This document shows, piece by piece, positions 9,851 to 21,427 of a stretch of DNA of 64,000 nucleotides. The DNA comes from Episyrphus balteatus (taxonomy: Eukaryota > Arthropoda > Insecta > Diptera > Syrphidae). Location: positions 84,886,951 to 84,950,950 of the forward strand of contig NC_079134.1 in the NCBI RefSeq assembly GCF_945859705.1, read 5' to 3'. A program made the translations under genes and the position numbers. The notes under the pieces are model-generated. The model did not search any database. It saw only the letters and a program-made list of their open reading frames with translations, and was not told the DNA's origin. Within the stretch, counting starts at the first letter, position 1; every line of letters starts with the position of its first letter.

Positions 9851-12800
9851 CGCAGTGGCCCGTTTTGACTTTTTTGCTTGCAAAATTAATATCTTCTAAA
9901 CAAATAAAGATATCGCCACAATTGTGAGTTAAAAAAAAAAAAAACTTTACAGGGTGTTTCAGAATTTGGTGTTAAAGTAAGAAGTTTTAGATAAGGTGAT
10001 AAACACTATGGTATATTGATATACAATCGTCAAAATCAATTTCTGAAGTAATCTGAGTGAAGTGACTCAGTGGGGAAAAAGGAAAAGAACCAATTCGAGT
10101 GAAACAGTGGGGAAAAAAGTATTTTTTTTTTTTTTTAATTTGTATGCAATTTTTTATTTTTCTTTATACAAGAGTACATTTATAGTGTATTTCAGTGATA
10201 TATTACAAGTCAAATAGTGGAAAAGGTAAAAGTATCAAATTAACATATAAACGACACTAGATTTCTTGAAAACTATCATCTAAGTCCGGGGAAATTTGTA
10301 ATAAACTCATCATTTCTGGAGAGTATTGTTCTTTCAGATCTTTTTGGGTTCTTACATGCCTTAAGGAAGAAATAATTGGATCCGATGAGGTTGGAAGCAT
10401 GCTAAATAGGTCTTCATTCTGCCGAATCCTTGAAACTTTGCACGTGTTTTGATATCTGTACTTCTTGTAGTCTTTATTTTTGCACTCTTGGGCTTCTTCA
10501 GACAGTTCTCCAAGAGGAAGTGATTGATATTCGATGATATTTTGACTATGCACCAATATTTTGTGAAGAGTAGGTGAGTAGTTTTTCAGGATAATTTTGT
10601 TTTAGAAGCTCTGCTGTTCTCTTAGTATACTCTCCAAATTTAACTGCATTCACTACTTCCCTGCAATTCAAAACATTCAGTATTATTTTCAGCCTCATAA
10701 TAACTTCTCCATTGACTCCAGTTATTCGAGCGGTTGCATCTGATTGTTCAAAAAATCTCCTTGAAGTGTTTCCATCATTAGTATTTCCATAGCCTTGCTT
10801 TGGTTTATCCACATCAAGTCCAAGCTCATCTCGAAAACGCGTTTGGATCGCTTGTTTTCTTCTCTTTTCCATCTCCTTGGTGCCAATAGATTCATCATAT
10901 ACGCAAGTTTCAAAATAAATTCCATGCATCTGATTCTAGCATGCAGTGGAGAGATTCCATATTCGTAGTTATGTTCGTCTTCATTTGATTCATCTTGATT
11001 GTTGAAGCTTTTTTGTGTCCTTTTGCATATCGGACATGACCGCGTACACTTTGTTTTTGTCAATTCGTTTAAAACTTTTCCGTCAATCATCGTTAAAAAG
11101 AACTCGTGACTCACAAATATAGTTATTTCTTCATTAACTTTATATATTGTCTGTTAAATATCTGCTATTTGACTTCTAATATCATTGACTGTGGTATTTA
11201 TGATGTCACTAGTCTCCTTAGCATATTGGAACATTATGGGTCGGCAGAAATGAACTGATGATGTTCACCATTTGAACTTTTGAGTCGAAGTGGGACAACT
11301 GATGCCATGAACATGTGTGCGTCTGTTTCACCATCTGTTGTAATTATTTTTTGCTTGTAGGCACTTTGTCCAGAAGATCCATCGCAGCCCCATTTACTCA
11401 GTAGCGTCAAACTTCTTGGGAGTGCAGTTATTTGATCTTCAGTTTTGCTTTCTAATAGGCGCCTTGTAGTATGGTCCATCATGTCTTGAAGTTTCACTCT
11501 AGCTGATATTTCCGTGACTTCGCAGTTATCTGGAACAGCTTCTTTTTTCGCAGCTGTTATTGCACTATAGGATGGCAAAACATCTATGTTGTGGTGTCTC
11601 AACGAAGTTCGCAGGATTTTGTATTTTTCTTTGGAGAGACCCAAATCCATAAACAAAGCTAACGCGTTATCATTAGTATATTTAATGGGATTTTGTTGTG
11701 GAGTGGGAAAGCTTTCTTTGACTCTTTTAACACGAAGTGGACTTGCAGTAGATGTTGCTTTAATTATATCACTCTTCGCCTTCTGATGGCCCTTATTATA
11801 TCTAATACTTAAAGCATCAGAGAGATGTTCAGTACTTATCTCCCTTGTAGCTTTCATTAGTTTTTGTTTTTTTGTGAATGTTGAGCACTCATCGACTGGT
11901 TTCCTTGCCCTTCCTACTGATAACCTTGATGTAGTTGGAAGATCACCCGTTTCTTCTGTTTGTCCGGTATTAATATACAGAGATAAAGAAAGCCATTTTT
12001 CATTCTTTCTGAAGTTATGTTTCGATCTATTGGCTGCGATCCATTTTTTTCTAATGTTGTAATAAAATACTTTTAATGTATGTTCAATTTAAAACAAATT
12101 TGCATCTGGTAGTTGGTATTCACTCACTACGGCAGAAATAAATTCTTCACAAGTCCTAATGTTGACAAAAATTTCAAACAAATTGTTACGCGATATATCC
12201 ATTTTAAATATTTTTGTTGAACTATGCGACTGCTCTTTTAAACATTAAATGATAATTTCATCTTAGTGTTTCATCTTTTTATACCTTAAAAATAAATACC
12301 AGCACCAAAAAATATTCTAATCCTTTTATTACTTATAATTTTATGACATCCCATGAAAACTACCTGTCTTATCAAATTAAAGTACCTGAATGGAATTTAA
12401 TGATATTAATTAAAAGTTTTATTAGAGGTTTAAAAGAAATAAGCTATAAAACCCTTTCAAACAAATTAGGTAGTAAATATACATAAAATATGTTTTTTCT
12501 TTTAAATAAAAGTCATGTTATTGGAATCCATCACATACAAAAGTAGTGAACTCACTTTATATTTACATATATATAACGCGGATAATCCGAAAAAACCCTA
12601 ATAATGTCATTTAATTAAACAACTAAAAAATAAATTTTTTATTTTTTTTTTCAATTGTTGGTTTAAATAATTACACAGCATATGAAAAAAAATAAAAATC
12701 AAAACGTTTTAGAAGTCCTCTTCCTAGTTTAAACACTCAAAGTTAAGAAAAAAAATAAAAAAACACTTTTTTTTCATAATAAAAAATTATTAACTTTGGC

Positions 12801-12956
12801 CTGCTCTATAAGGCACACCAATAACCCAAATTGAAAATTTTTTTCGAATACTCGAGCTCCAAACATTTGTGAATGCACTCATCTAAAAAGTTTTTCATTA
12901 TAGACCCACCCGAAAAATGAATATTGCAAGCACTTTTGCCTAAATGGGCGACTGTG
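9851..12956. mobile_element. Transib (RAG1-like) DNA transposon, complete but inactive
   Basis: The ends are inverted and imperfect: CGCAGTGGCCC at 9851 and, on the other strand, CACAGTCGCCC ending at 12956. Each is one change from CACAGTG, and both carry GCTTGCAA further in. The right flank is CGTCG (12957-12961), which fits the CGNCG target preference of Transib; the left flank TGTCC is a diverged counterpart. The single gene inside, on the minus strand, is a RAG1-like transposase. Length is 3106 bp, normal for the superfamily. It is inserted into the Maverick DUF8207-like gene. Confidence 0.82.
10257..12202 (-). pseudogene. Transib/RAG1-like DDE transposase, inactivated
   Basis: The frame starts at ATG 12202 and meets a TAA at 12089, then continues in the same phase to 11234. 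Recognisable parts in order: KWGCDGSSGQS with the first catalytic Asp (~11382); TMIDGK with the second Asp (~11083), 16 residues before a CPIC zinc pair; SPLHARIRCMEF; GYGNTNDGNTSRRFF; LHKILVH giving the zinc His pair (~10550); and LGELSEEAQE with the catalytic Glu, followed by NKDYKKYR. This order mirrors the RAG1 core (D600, D708, Cys pair, His pair, E962). Breaks: the TAA at 12089, a deletion/frameshift near 11240, a stop near 11155, and frameshifts near 10920 and 10580. Confidence 0.85.
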
Positions 12957-12960
12957 CGTC

Positions 12961-13025
12961 GAAGTAAGTTCATCTTTTAATAAAAAAATATTACCTGAAT
13001 CAAATCGTGATACAGTGTATGGTCC
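12961..13025. repeat. Right copy of the ~60-bp direct repeat flanking the Transib element
   Basis: See 9791-9850. This copy continues directly into the intact downstream part of the DUF8207-like gene, so it is the copy in ancestral context on that side. Confidence 0.7.
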
Positions 13026-13576
13026 GTATTATGATGCTAATACTCAAACAACGAAGATTGGAAAATCTAAGTTTTGGATAAACGATGATGTTATTAAAAT
13101 TGATGATGAAAGTTTTACTCGAACGCCTGGTCTCATTGAGTTATTTTTAAGGAAAAACCACGTACGCAGATGTATACAAGTGATGATTTACAGCAATATC
13201 AAAAGATTTTACAAAAAAACTAGTGCTCATATGCGAAATTATGATGATAATTTTCGAATATACTCCAATAGAGGTTTAAAGTATACGCATATAATAAAGA
13301 CACTTATAACTGGATCTACTAATAAAAATAAGACAGAAATAGGCAAATCTTATTCTGAAATAACCGAAACCGAAATGAAATACACAAATAAAAATATTGA
13401 ATACGTCTACTGGAATGATCCTAATGAGCTGGTGAATCGATTAAAACTTTTAATAGCATCCAAAAATGCTGGTAATAACAATCATCAAAATGAAATCAGT
13501 TCTATAATTGAAGAACTAAAGGAATCAAACATTATATATTAGTAGCGTTCCGAACTAAAAACTATTCAAACTAAAA

Positions 13577-13819
13577 ATGAGTGTTGACAAGTTCGGTAGA
13601 AATTCCAAGACACTTTCCAAAACCAAAGGAGCTGCAGGCCTACCTGGTATTGGATTCAAACTTTTACCATCTGGTGATTATAACGTAGAAAATAAACAGT
13701 TAAACAATATTGCGAGACCTGAGGAACCACATCAAGCAGCCACTAAAGAATATGTTGATGATAAAATAAACCTTCTTATTGAAATTCATGATCCTAAAAT
13801 TATACGGAGGCTCTCGTAA
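13577..13819 (+). CDS. Small Maverick protein with GLPGIGF motif
   Basis: This is an intact 80-residue frame that starts 34 bp after the DUF8207-like stop. It begins MSVDKFGR, has a short collagen-like GAAGLPGIGF stretch, then DYNVENKQLNNI and a helical tail with ATKEYVDD. From memory, insect Mavericks often carry a small protein of this layout beside the DUF8207-like gene. The pattern of GFKL, N-x-QL-N-A and A-KEYVD resembles the stalk regions of tail-fibre-like proteins, but the role is unknown. It is one of the few unbroken frames of the element. Confidence 0.6.
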   Translation: MSVDKFGRNSKTLSKTKGAAGLPGIGFKLLPSGDYNVENKQLNNIARPEEPHQAATKEYVDDKINLLIEIHDPKIIRRLS

Positions 13820-14008
13820 AAACGTATCTTGACAAGCACATAAAAAAAAATTATTGAGTAAATAGAAGAGAGAAAAATATTCTCCAATTCTATCAGGAAA
13901 ATCCCAACATCAGTTATTAATACTATAGGATGTTAGGCCTAATTTGTATAAATACATACAAAAAATGTATGTATACATACATTTATAAATATTTTATTTT
14001 AGACATTT

Positions 14009-14046
14009 TATAATTATTATTCATTCAAAAATTATATTTGTCAGTT
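14009..14046 (+). promoter_or_regulatory. Candidate TATA/initiator upstream of the small 14085 frame
   Basis: TATAAT at 14009-14014 precedes TCAGTT at 14041-14046 with the A 34 bp downstream of the TATA start, and an ATG follows at 14085. The spacing matches the other core promoters in this window. Single example in AT-rich DNA, so moderate at best. Confidence 0.35.
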
Positions 14047-14084
14047 AGCATTCAACAGTCTCATCATCAACATCCCATACAAAA

Positions 14085-14204
14085 ATGGATTTCGAGTTAT
14101 TATATAAAACTATTTGTAATTTTCTACAAACATACAAACATGAATTGCTAGATGAACATTATCAAGAATTTTCAAATTGTATCGGTATGCTCAAAAAATT
14201 TTAA
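14085..14204 (+). CDS. Short hypothetical protein (39 residues), Maverick interior
   Basis: The frame MDFELLYKTICNFLQ continues for 39 residues to TAA at 14204. It is helical in appearance and follows a plausible core promoter and a CATCATCAACATC leader. I do not recognise it. It may be the start of a longer Maverick gene whose remainder was lost, since the next 200 bp are non-coding and end at the integrase. Confidence 0.35.
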   Translation: MDFELLYKTICNFLQTYKHELLDEHYQEFSNCIGMLKKF

Positions 14205-14408
14205 AACTCAATTTACAATGAGTCGGTGAACGGATTTCATTCCTTAATTGCTGTTGGTCATCTAATGATTGTAAATTGGGCCCCGATACTTGTGCGTGCT
14301 ATATTATAGAAAAACGTTTATTAAGAATTAAGAAACTTATGTTATTTTATAAAAGACTTAAATAAATTTAAACTTAAAAAAAATATAAAAATACTTCTTT
14401 TTATTTCA

Positions 14409-15190
14409 TTGGTTTCATTCGATACTAATATGAGAATGGTTGTTGAAGAACTTCACAAGACTGCACGCAGAAATTTTAAACGTCATCGCGTAATCATTAA
14501 AGGTTATGATGATTTATGGCAGGCTGACTTGGTTGAAATGATACATTATAGTAATCAAAACAATGGTTTTAATTACTTGATGACAGTTATAGATACATAT
14601 TCAAAGTTCGCATGGGCCATCCCTATCAAAAATAAAACTGGTCTCAGTGTTACTAAAGCAATGGAAAAGATATTTATCCAATCATTTAGAACTCCTAAAA
14701 ATTTACAAACAGATGACGAAAAAGAATTTTTTAATACAAATTTCAAAATGATGATGAATAAATATAAAATTAATCATTACTCAACGTTCAATTCATTAAA
14801 AGCATCAATTGTTGAGCGATTTAATAAAACTTTAAAAGCAAAAATGTGGAAAGAATTTAGTTTCAAAGGGAGCTATAAGTGGTTTCATATTATAAAAAAA
14901 AACTAATGGAGGATTACAATCATTCATTCCATAGAACCATAAAATGTCAACCTGCTAGTGTTAATAAAAATAATTCTAAAGCGTTACTACCATTATTAAA
15001 AAATCAAACGGAAAATATACGCAAACCTAAATTTAAAGTTGGTGATAGTGTACGAATAAGCAAGTTTAAACAATCATTTGAAAAAGGTTACACACCCAAC
15101 TGGACAACGGAAATTTTTAAAATTAGAGCAGTAAAATTATCAAAACCTATAACATATCCATGGTATAAAAAGACAAGGTATGATCATTAG
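14409..15190 (+). pseudogene. Maverick retroviral-type DDE integrase, frameshifted and truncated
   Basis: The rve-type catalytic core is clear: WQADLVEM gives the first Asp, LQTDDEKEF the second and ASIVERFNKT the Glu, spaced as in retroviral and Polinton integrases. A frameshift in the run of A around 14895 moves the C-terminal part to another frame, where KPKFKVGDSVRISK and the TPNWTTEIFKI segment form the SH3-like DNA-binding part. The reading then ends at 15190, short of the expected tail and chromodomain-like end. The N-terminal HHCC zinc region is missing. The enzyme would insert the element's linear DNA. It ends the recognisable Maverick on this side. Confidence 0.88.
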
Positions 15191-15460
15191 AGCCGCCATC
15201 TTACAAAATGGGGTAATAAGGTTTTGACGTTAAAAACAAATTCAAAAGAATTAAATAAGTAAAGTGAATAGTGATACGAATATCAAAGGAAGGTCAAAGA
15301 TTGGGAATGCTTAGTACAAGCATTTATTATATCTATGCAAAATAAAAAAAAATCTAAAATTAACAAAAAAAAAAATAAATTTAATATTTCATGTTTAATT
15401 TTGACAAAGTGAAAAATGTTTTAATAGTCAAGAGTGATGAGAAAAAATAATTCAATATAC
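15191..15460. other. Spacer downstream of the integrase
   Basis: AT-rich, without gene, promoter or terminal repeat that I can support. If the Maverick end is still present it should lie here, but I cannot identify it. Confidence 0.4.
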
Positions 15461-17881
15461 ATAATAAATAGACCTCGGATTTTGCATACTTTCTTATTTT
15501 ACATCCTATTGATATCAAACTTTGCATTTAGACGTTTTATGATTCAAATATAACAAATTTTAATGCATATCGAAAATATGCAAAATATATAAAAAAATAT
15601 GCACAAAAATATGCCAAAATATGCAAAATATGCTAAATATATGCAAAATGTGCAAAATATATGCAAAATTTCATCGAAAAATTTAATTGATTTTTATAAA
15701 ATAAGTGCTTATTTAAGGCAAATGTTAACACGTTGTCTAAAGAAAATACACTATGTTGAGATATAAAAAGTTAAATCGCAATGCTGAAGATTTGCGTCTG
15801 GGCTGGAACCTGACGTGCATTTCCCCAGCCCGGACCACAAAATTTAAAAAAAAATATGCCAAAGTTTTGTACAAGTTTTGTACAGTTTTGTACAACCAAA
15901 GGTATGCACAAGTTTTGTACAAGTTTTGCACAGTTTTGTACCACCAAATTCGAGTTTTGTACAAGCTTTTAACGAAAGTTATAGCGAATTGAAAACACCG
16001 GGCTGGGAAAACGTAAAATTGTATCAAAATTAAAAAAAAAAAACAAAAAAAAATCTAAAATTATCCACGAGTTTTGTACAACAAACAAAAATCGAGTTTA
16101 GTACAGGCTTAGTTAAATAATTAGAGCTAATTTAAGTTTACACTGGGTACATACGTACCTAGCCAGCTATATCCAAAACTTACAAAACTTAAATGCAAAT
16201 TCCATCAAAGAGTTATGTACAGTATTGTACAGATAAAATGATAAATCTAATTTAATTGCTGATATTAATATTAATAAAATTGATTCGTTCTTAAATAATA
16301 TCAAAAATTTACATTGTGTGTGTCCTTGAAACCTAATTAGAATATTACATACAGATTTCCCAAAAGTATACTACTAATTCAGAACTTATGAATAAATCTC
16401 CCAAAGGTATGCAACGCACTATTTCAAGGCGGAAATATGTAACTTCCAAAAGTATGCAAGTTATTTAAAATTTTAAAGTTTTTTTGTTTTGCATTTAATG
16501 CCCTCTATGAAGTAGGAAGTAGCACTTGCAGCCGATACATAAATCAACTAACATTTTGCGTTTTTTTTTTCAAATAAATAAAGTTATAGCCTGTTTTCAC
16601 TACAGCCCAAATTTTAAATTAAATTTGTTTTCTATAAGATTTGACATTCGAAATGACATAATTTGCGAAATTATCTCATTTGGGCTCTAGTTAAGTACAA
16701 GAATAAGTGAAAAATTGCAGAAAATCAAGATTTTTGTTTTGAAAATAGTTTGTATTTTTTTGACAAATAGAAAAAAGTATTTTACTTTTGTACTTTTGCG
16801 AACAGTAGTCAATACACCTTTTACAAGTCCAAATAAAATTTTATGAAAAAAACGACAGCAAATTCAAATAATTTATGAGTTAAAAAAAAACTATATCAAT
16901 AACAACTTTAATAGTCTGAGGAGTAAAATAAAATAAAAAAAAAAAAAATTACAAATCAAAATCATTATAAACATCACTATAAACACTTCCAATTCAAATC
17001 AAAGGTATAACTACAACGGCCATTTTTTTGCAAAAAGTCAAAAAGTGAACATTTTCTAAAGCATTTTGTGATAGTTTTTCCGAAGGCAAAATTTAAAATA
17101 ATGATACAAAACTTATTTTTTGGTTTCAAAAACATTTTTTTTTAGTTTCTTGTAAAAAGAAATGGAACTTGACAGAAATAAAAAATTACCCTTTTCTCAT
17201 TATATTAATTTTTTTTATTTTAAAAGCTTACAAAAAAAATTATGCAATTTAAAAGCCAAGTATTTCTTCTTAAGAATAAAACCATTTTTAAATTTTTACA
17301 ATGCGCAAAAAGTATAAAAATAATTTAAACATGAATTTTTATCTTCTCATGTCATTAATTCCATTTTTTTCCCTAACAACCTATACCAGCTTATTGTCTT
17401 CGCTCAAAATATATATATCGATCAGGTCTATGAGACATCTACAAAAAGAGCTAGAATTTTTGGAACTCGATCAAATTTCATTAAAAAAGCAAAAAATACA
17501 ATTATTTTTATGTTCTCAGGCTATGGAATCAATTTTTTTGTTTGACAACCTATAAAAAATATATATCATGTGAAAGCTTATTATAGGACGTATGAATCTC
17601 ATTTCAAAGATGTCTACAAAAGAAGTTAGAATTTTTTAAAGTCAACCATGTCGAATTTCCAGACTGAGATTGAGGTACTTCCCACACTGGTGGCTGTTCG
17701 GGGGCAACAGATCTCCACTGGTGTTTTGAGGTTTTTGAAGTTATACTTCTTATGGGACGGTGGGTATGAAAATTTGTTTTTTGACAAGAATGTCAATTGG
17801 CCAGCAGGGATGTCGTTTCAGTTGGTAGTACTTTAGTATTTAAAAATGCAGCACGCCGCAGTACGGTAAAAAAAACACACA

Positions 17882-18030
17882 ACACGTGGCAAGTTGCATG
17901 TTTCATGTCGCAAGTTGCATGTGGCAAGTACCATGTGGCATGAAACATGGTGCAAGTGCATGTGGCATGTGGCAAGTAGCACGAGGCATGTGACATTCAG
18001 TATGCAAAATGTGGCAAGTTGCATGTGGCA
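17882..18030. repeat. Degenerate ~14-bp minisatellite (GCATGTGGCAAGT)
   Basis: About ten diverged units of GCATGTGGCAAGT or GGCAAGTTGCATG follow one another inside the Mutator-like element. No coding function is evident. Confidence 0.7.
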
Positions 18031-18153
18031 AGTTTAATAATATTATAAAAGAAAAATTATATTATTATTATAAAATAAAAATATCAAATGGAATTCATTT
18101 TATATACTGAGTGAGAAGTATAACTTCAGTCGCGTGTACATGTGTACGCACAC

Positions 18154-19445
18154 CAGTGGCGTACGTTGAGTCACCGGGGCCCCGGGGCAAGACTAAATTT
18201 TGGGGCCCCTTTGATATTTGGGGGCCCCTTAGATACAAAAAAGTACGTATAAACCATACATTTTTTTTTTGTATGGCTTATTTATTTTTAGGTTTATTTT
18301 TATATTTTAATATGTTCGTAATGCACTTTGCTATACTTACTTAAAATTCCTATCAAAAAAGTAGTAAATACTTGTACTAGGGGCCCCCAAAATTCAATAT
18401 TTAGAGACCACTAAAATAAAAATTTATTTAGCTTAGAATTGATAGTTCTTGGGGCCTCTGTTCTGAAGTAATATGTACATGTACACATTTGATTTTCCAT
18501 CATCAAACATAGTTTATTTCTTTTGGGGCCCCTGAAAATTATTTTTGGGGCCTCAAAATTAAGTGCTTAGAGGCCCCTAAAATATAATTTATTTTTTTTG
18601 GAGCCAAGAATTAATAGGTATTGGGGCCTATGTTCTGAAGTAATATTCGGAATGCCACCAATAACGTAATGTTTTTATTTTGGGCCCTGATGTATTTATG
18701 TTGGGGCCCCTGAATTGATATTTAATTTTCCATTTGATTGTTTTGAACCACTGAAGTAATAGCTTTAGAGGATCCTCAAATAATATTTGTCATGCCATCA
18801 GAAAATTTGATGAATAATTTTGGGCTCCTTAGTTATAGATTTTGGGGCCCCCAAATTAATATTTGATTGCCTCTCAACTAACGGGGTTCCTGAAAAAATA
18901 TTTTTTGGGACCCTTCATATAATATTTTTGGAGCCCCGAAGTCATATTTTTTGGGGCTCCTAAAGTAATATTTAGTAATCCATCAACAAATGTAATTTAT
19001 TTTAAGAAAACAGTTTTTTTTATTTAATTTTTTTGACGCCCTGAAGTAAATGCTTTTGGGGCCCCTGGCCTGAAATTGTTTTTTGCTTTTTTGAGGCCCC
19101 TAATGTATTATTTGTGGTTGCAAAGATTTTTCAAGTAATATTTTTTGGGGCCCTGAGATAAAATTATAATTTTTCTTTTAAAAAAGCGGTTTATTTTTTT
19201 TGGGGCCCCTTGGGTAACCTTTTTATTAAATCAATATATATCGAGTGGCTACCAATGACCAATGATACTGAATGACATAATTTGTCTCCCTTGTATCCGA
19301 AGTGATTCAAATACATTTTAATTTACTTCGTAACTCAATTTCTGCTAACAGTTTCCTTCTCTGCATTTTCTCCAAAGGGGGCCCTGGGGTCGGTTGGGGG
19401 CCCCGGGGCGCCGCCCCACTTGCCCCAAGGGAGTGTACGCCCCTG
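18154..19445. mobile_element. hAT-type non-autonomous element (GGGGCC family), complete copy B
   Basis: The left end is CAGTGGCGTACGTTGAG followed by CCGGGGCCCCGGGGCAAG. The right end mirrors it as CTTGCCCCAAGGGAGTGTA then CGCCCCTG. A perfect 8-bp duplication ACGCACAC flanks it (18146-18153 and 19446-19453). The 1292-bp body carries GGGGCC or GGCCCC motifs every few dozen bases and no coding region. Copy A (1251-2169) shares the same architecture. Confidence 0.92.
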
Positions 19446-21427
19446 ACGCACACTCTTTTTCACAAGTTTCTTGATTTAACATTGAGAAGCGTGTAGTTAC
19501 CGTTATGTGTGATATACCAAATGAAAGGTATCAGGATGCTCATAAAAGTTTAATAAAATTTCTATCTGCTCTTGGTCAAAAGTTATAACCTGTTGAATTC
19601 TAAAATTTTATTTTACCGTTATCTCAAATTGTGTTTACGAAAATGATTTGAGTTTTTGCAGATGTATGCATAAGGCCAAAACCTACATGTCCAATAAGTT
19701 TGAGATTTTTTTTAATGCTCCAAAAAAAGATAAAAATCAAAAATTACCCAAAAATACCCCTAAAAAACAAGGTGTTTTTCAAAAATTCATATTTCGAAAC
19801 GCAGTGTTTAAAAAAAATCCGTATGAGACGCCTAATTTTTTTCCCTCATCTATTACCTGGCATCTTTAGAATTGTCAAAAAAAAAATTCCTTTACCCAAA
19901 ATCATCATTTTGTCATATCCCCAACACGTGTACTATGCCGAACACGTGTTCAAACTAAACGTTATAGCGACTTCGCCTTCAGATTTTCGCTCAAATTTCA
20001 TCTTTCCGTTTTACCCCTGTTTACCCTATTAAATGACGGAACTTTTAAAAATCCTTCATTTAGATAAGGTTTTAGGTTATTATCTTTCAAATAAGCTACA
20101 GAAGATTTTTGTATCTCTAATAGTTTATTTTTAATTTTTAATTGAAATTTTTTGCAGCACTGCGAAAGTGCGAGAGTGTAACGTTAGAAAATGGCGTCAC
20201 TTTTGGTGGTGGCTGCCATGGTTCATCTATTTATAAGACGTTATACGTCAAAAAAAAAAAAAACGCAAAATGGTAGTTGATTTATGTATCGGCTGCAAGT
20301 GCTACTTCCTACTTCATAGAGGGCATTAAATGCAAAACAAAACAACTTTAAAATTTTAAATAACTTGCATACCTTTGGAAGTTACATATTTCCGCCTTGA
20401 AGAGATTTATTTATTATTTATTGGGAGATTTATTCAAAAGTTCTGAATTAGTAGTATACTTTTGGGAAATCTGTATGTAATATTCTAATTAGGTTTCAAG
20501 GACACACACAATGTACATTTTTGTTATTATTTAAGAACGAATCAATTTAATTAATATTAATATCAGCAATTAAAATTAGATTTATCATTTTATCTGTACA
20601 ATACTGTACATAACTCTTTGATGGAATTGAGTTGAGTTTTGTAAGTTTTGGATATAGCTGGCTAGGTACGTATGTATGTACCCAGTGTAAACTTAAATTA
20701 GCTCTAATTATTTAACTAAGCATGTACTAAACTAGATTTTTGTTGTACAAAACTGTACAAAACTCGTAGATAATTTTAGATTTTTTTTTTAAATTTTGAT
20801 AAAATTTTAAAAAATGGCTGAGGAAACGTTTCCCCAACTTTCGTTGGAAGCTTGTACAAAACTCGAATTTGGTTGTACAAAACTGTACAAAACTTGTACA
20901 TAACTTGTGTATACTATTTTTATTTTTTTTTTTTTTTGAGAAATGTCCGGCCCGGTACTTTCAATTGGTTATAACTTTCGTTGGAAGCTTGTACAAAACT
21001 CGGCTTTGGTTGTACAAAACTGTACAAAACTTTGGCATGCTTTTTTTAAAATTTTGCGATAGGTCCGGGCTGGGGAAATGCACGTTGGAACCTGTCACAA
21101 ATGAAAATATCAAACTATACATACATAGAACTTCCCATTTTTTTACTTCCGTGACTGTGACGTCGAAAGAATCATTTCTTCATGTCCCTCAAATAAGCAG
21201 AGCAAAGTGAGCAGAAAATAAGTTTGTTATTCCATCTTTTAGTCAAATTAACTGATAGTTAAATATCCCAAAGTTAAATTAACCACTTAACAATAACAAG
21301 AAAATTTTTTTAAATGTTAGTATAAAATAGGTTTTAGAATAATAGTTTTAAAGTACTTGTTTAATTATCTATTTAAACATTATTGTACTAACATTTAAAT
21401 ATAGATAATATTTTATGACCATAAGAA

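Larger units (their letters stand above)
9438..13542 (+). pseudogene. Maverick-associated DUF8207-like protein, split by Transib insertion
   Basis: The N-terminal part (from ATG 9438) is a charged helical segment with LKPIVEPLKKLVENV. It is followed, after a frameshift at ~9636, by the acidic EEADDHEMLDSP region. After the Transib element (9851-12956) the frame resumes with YGPYYDANTQTTKIG, FTRTPGLIELF and, after two compensating frameshifts (~13160 and the A run at ~13210), RGLKYTHII, then YWNDPNELVNRLKLL and IIEELKESNIIY before TAG at 13542. I recall this C-terminal pattern (TPGLxELL, DDPNELVxRLxLL, IIEELR) from insect Maverick proteins annotated DUF8207. Its function is unknown. It sits between the ATPase and the integrase, as usual for these elements. 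Confidence 0.7.
5407..15190. mobile_element. Decayed Maverick/Polinton (adintovirus-like) element
   Basis: The gene set is diagnostic: protease remnant and PLA2-domain protein on the minus strand, then packaging ATPase, DUF8207-like protein, a small GLPGIGF protein and a DDE integrase on the plus strand, with divergent transcription from about 7.77 kb. In the family these genes code for virion-like packaging and for integration. All large genes carry frameshifts or stops and three are split by later insertions, so the element is dead. I could not identify its terminal inverted repeats or target duplication. The DNA polymerase and the major capsid gene are absent from this interval. Confidence 0.85.
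15813..21085. mobile_element. Mutator-like element with ~0.85-kb inverted arms and 9-bp duplication
   Basis: The ends are ACGTGCATTTCCCCAGCCC at both sides, flanked by a perfect 9-bp direct repeat TGGAACCTG (15804-15812 and 21086-21094). The arms run to ~16660 and from ~20230, mirroring blocks such as GCCAGCTATATCCAAAAC, AGTTATGTACAGTA and CTACTTCATAGAGGGC. Long arms with a 9-bp duplication are the hallmark of Mutator-like elements. Within the outer 200 bp the motif TTTTGTACA recurs many times. Short frames near 17300-17830 resemble nothing I know and no transposase is present, so it is non-autonomous. It contains the hAT element at 18154-19445. Confidence 0.85.

Noticed and set aside
19648..20032. 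Overlapping 73- and 110-residue frames in the Mutator-like interior
   Set aside because: Lys/Phe-rich translations of AT-rich DNA without recognisable motifs; two overlapping frames show similar composition.
15813..21085. Maverick/Polinton because of the long terminal repeats
   Set aside because: The flanking duplication is 9 bp (Polintons make 6) and no Polinton gene lies inside; Mutator-like fits better.
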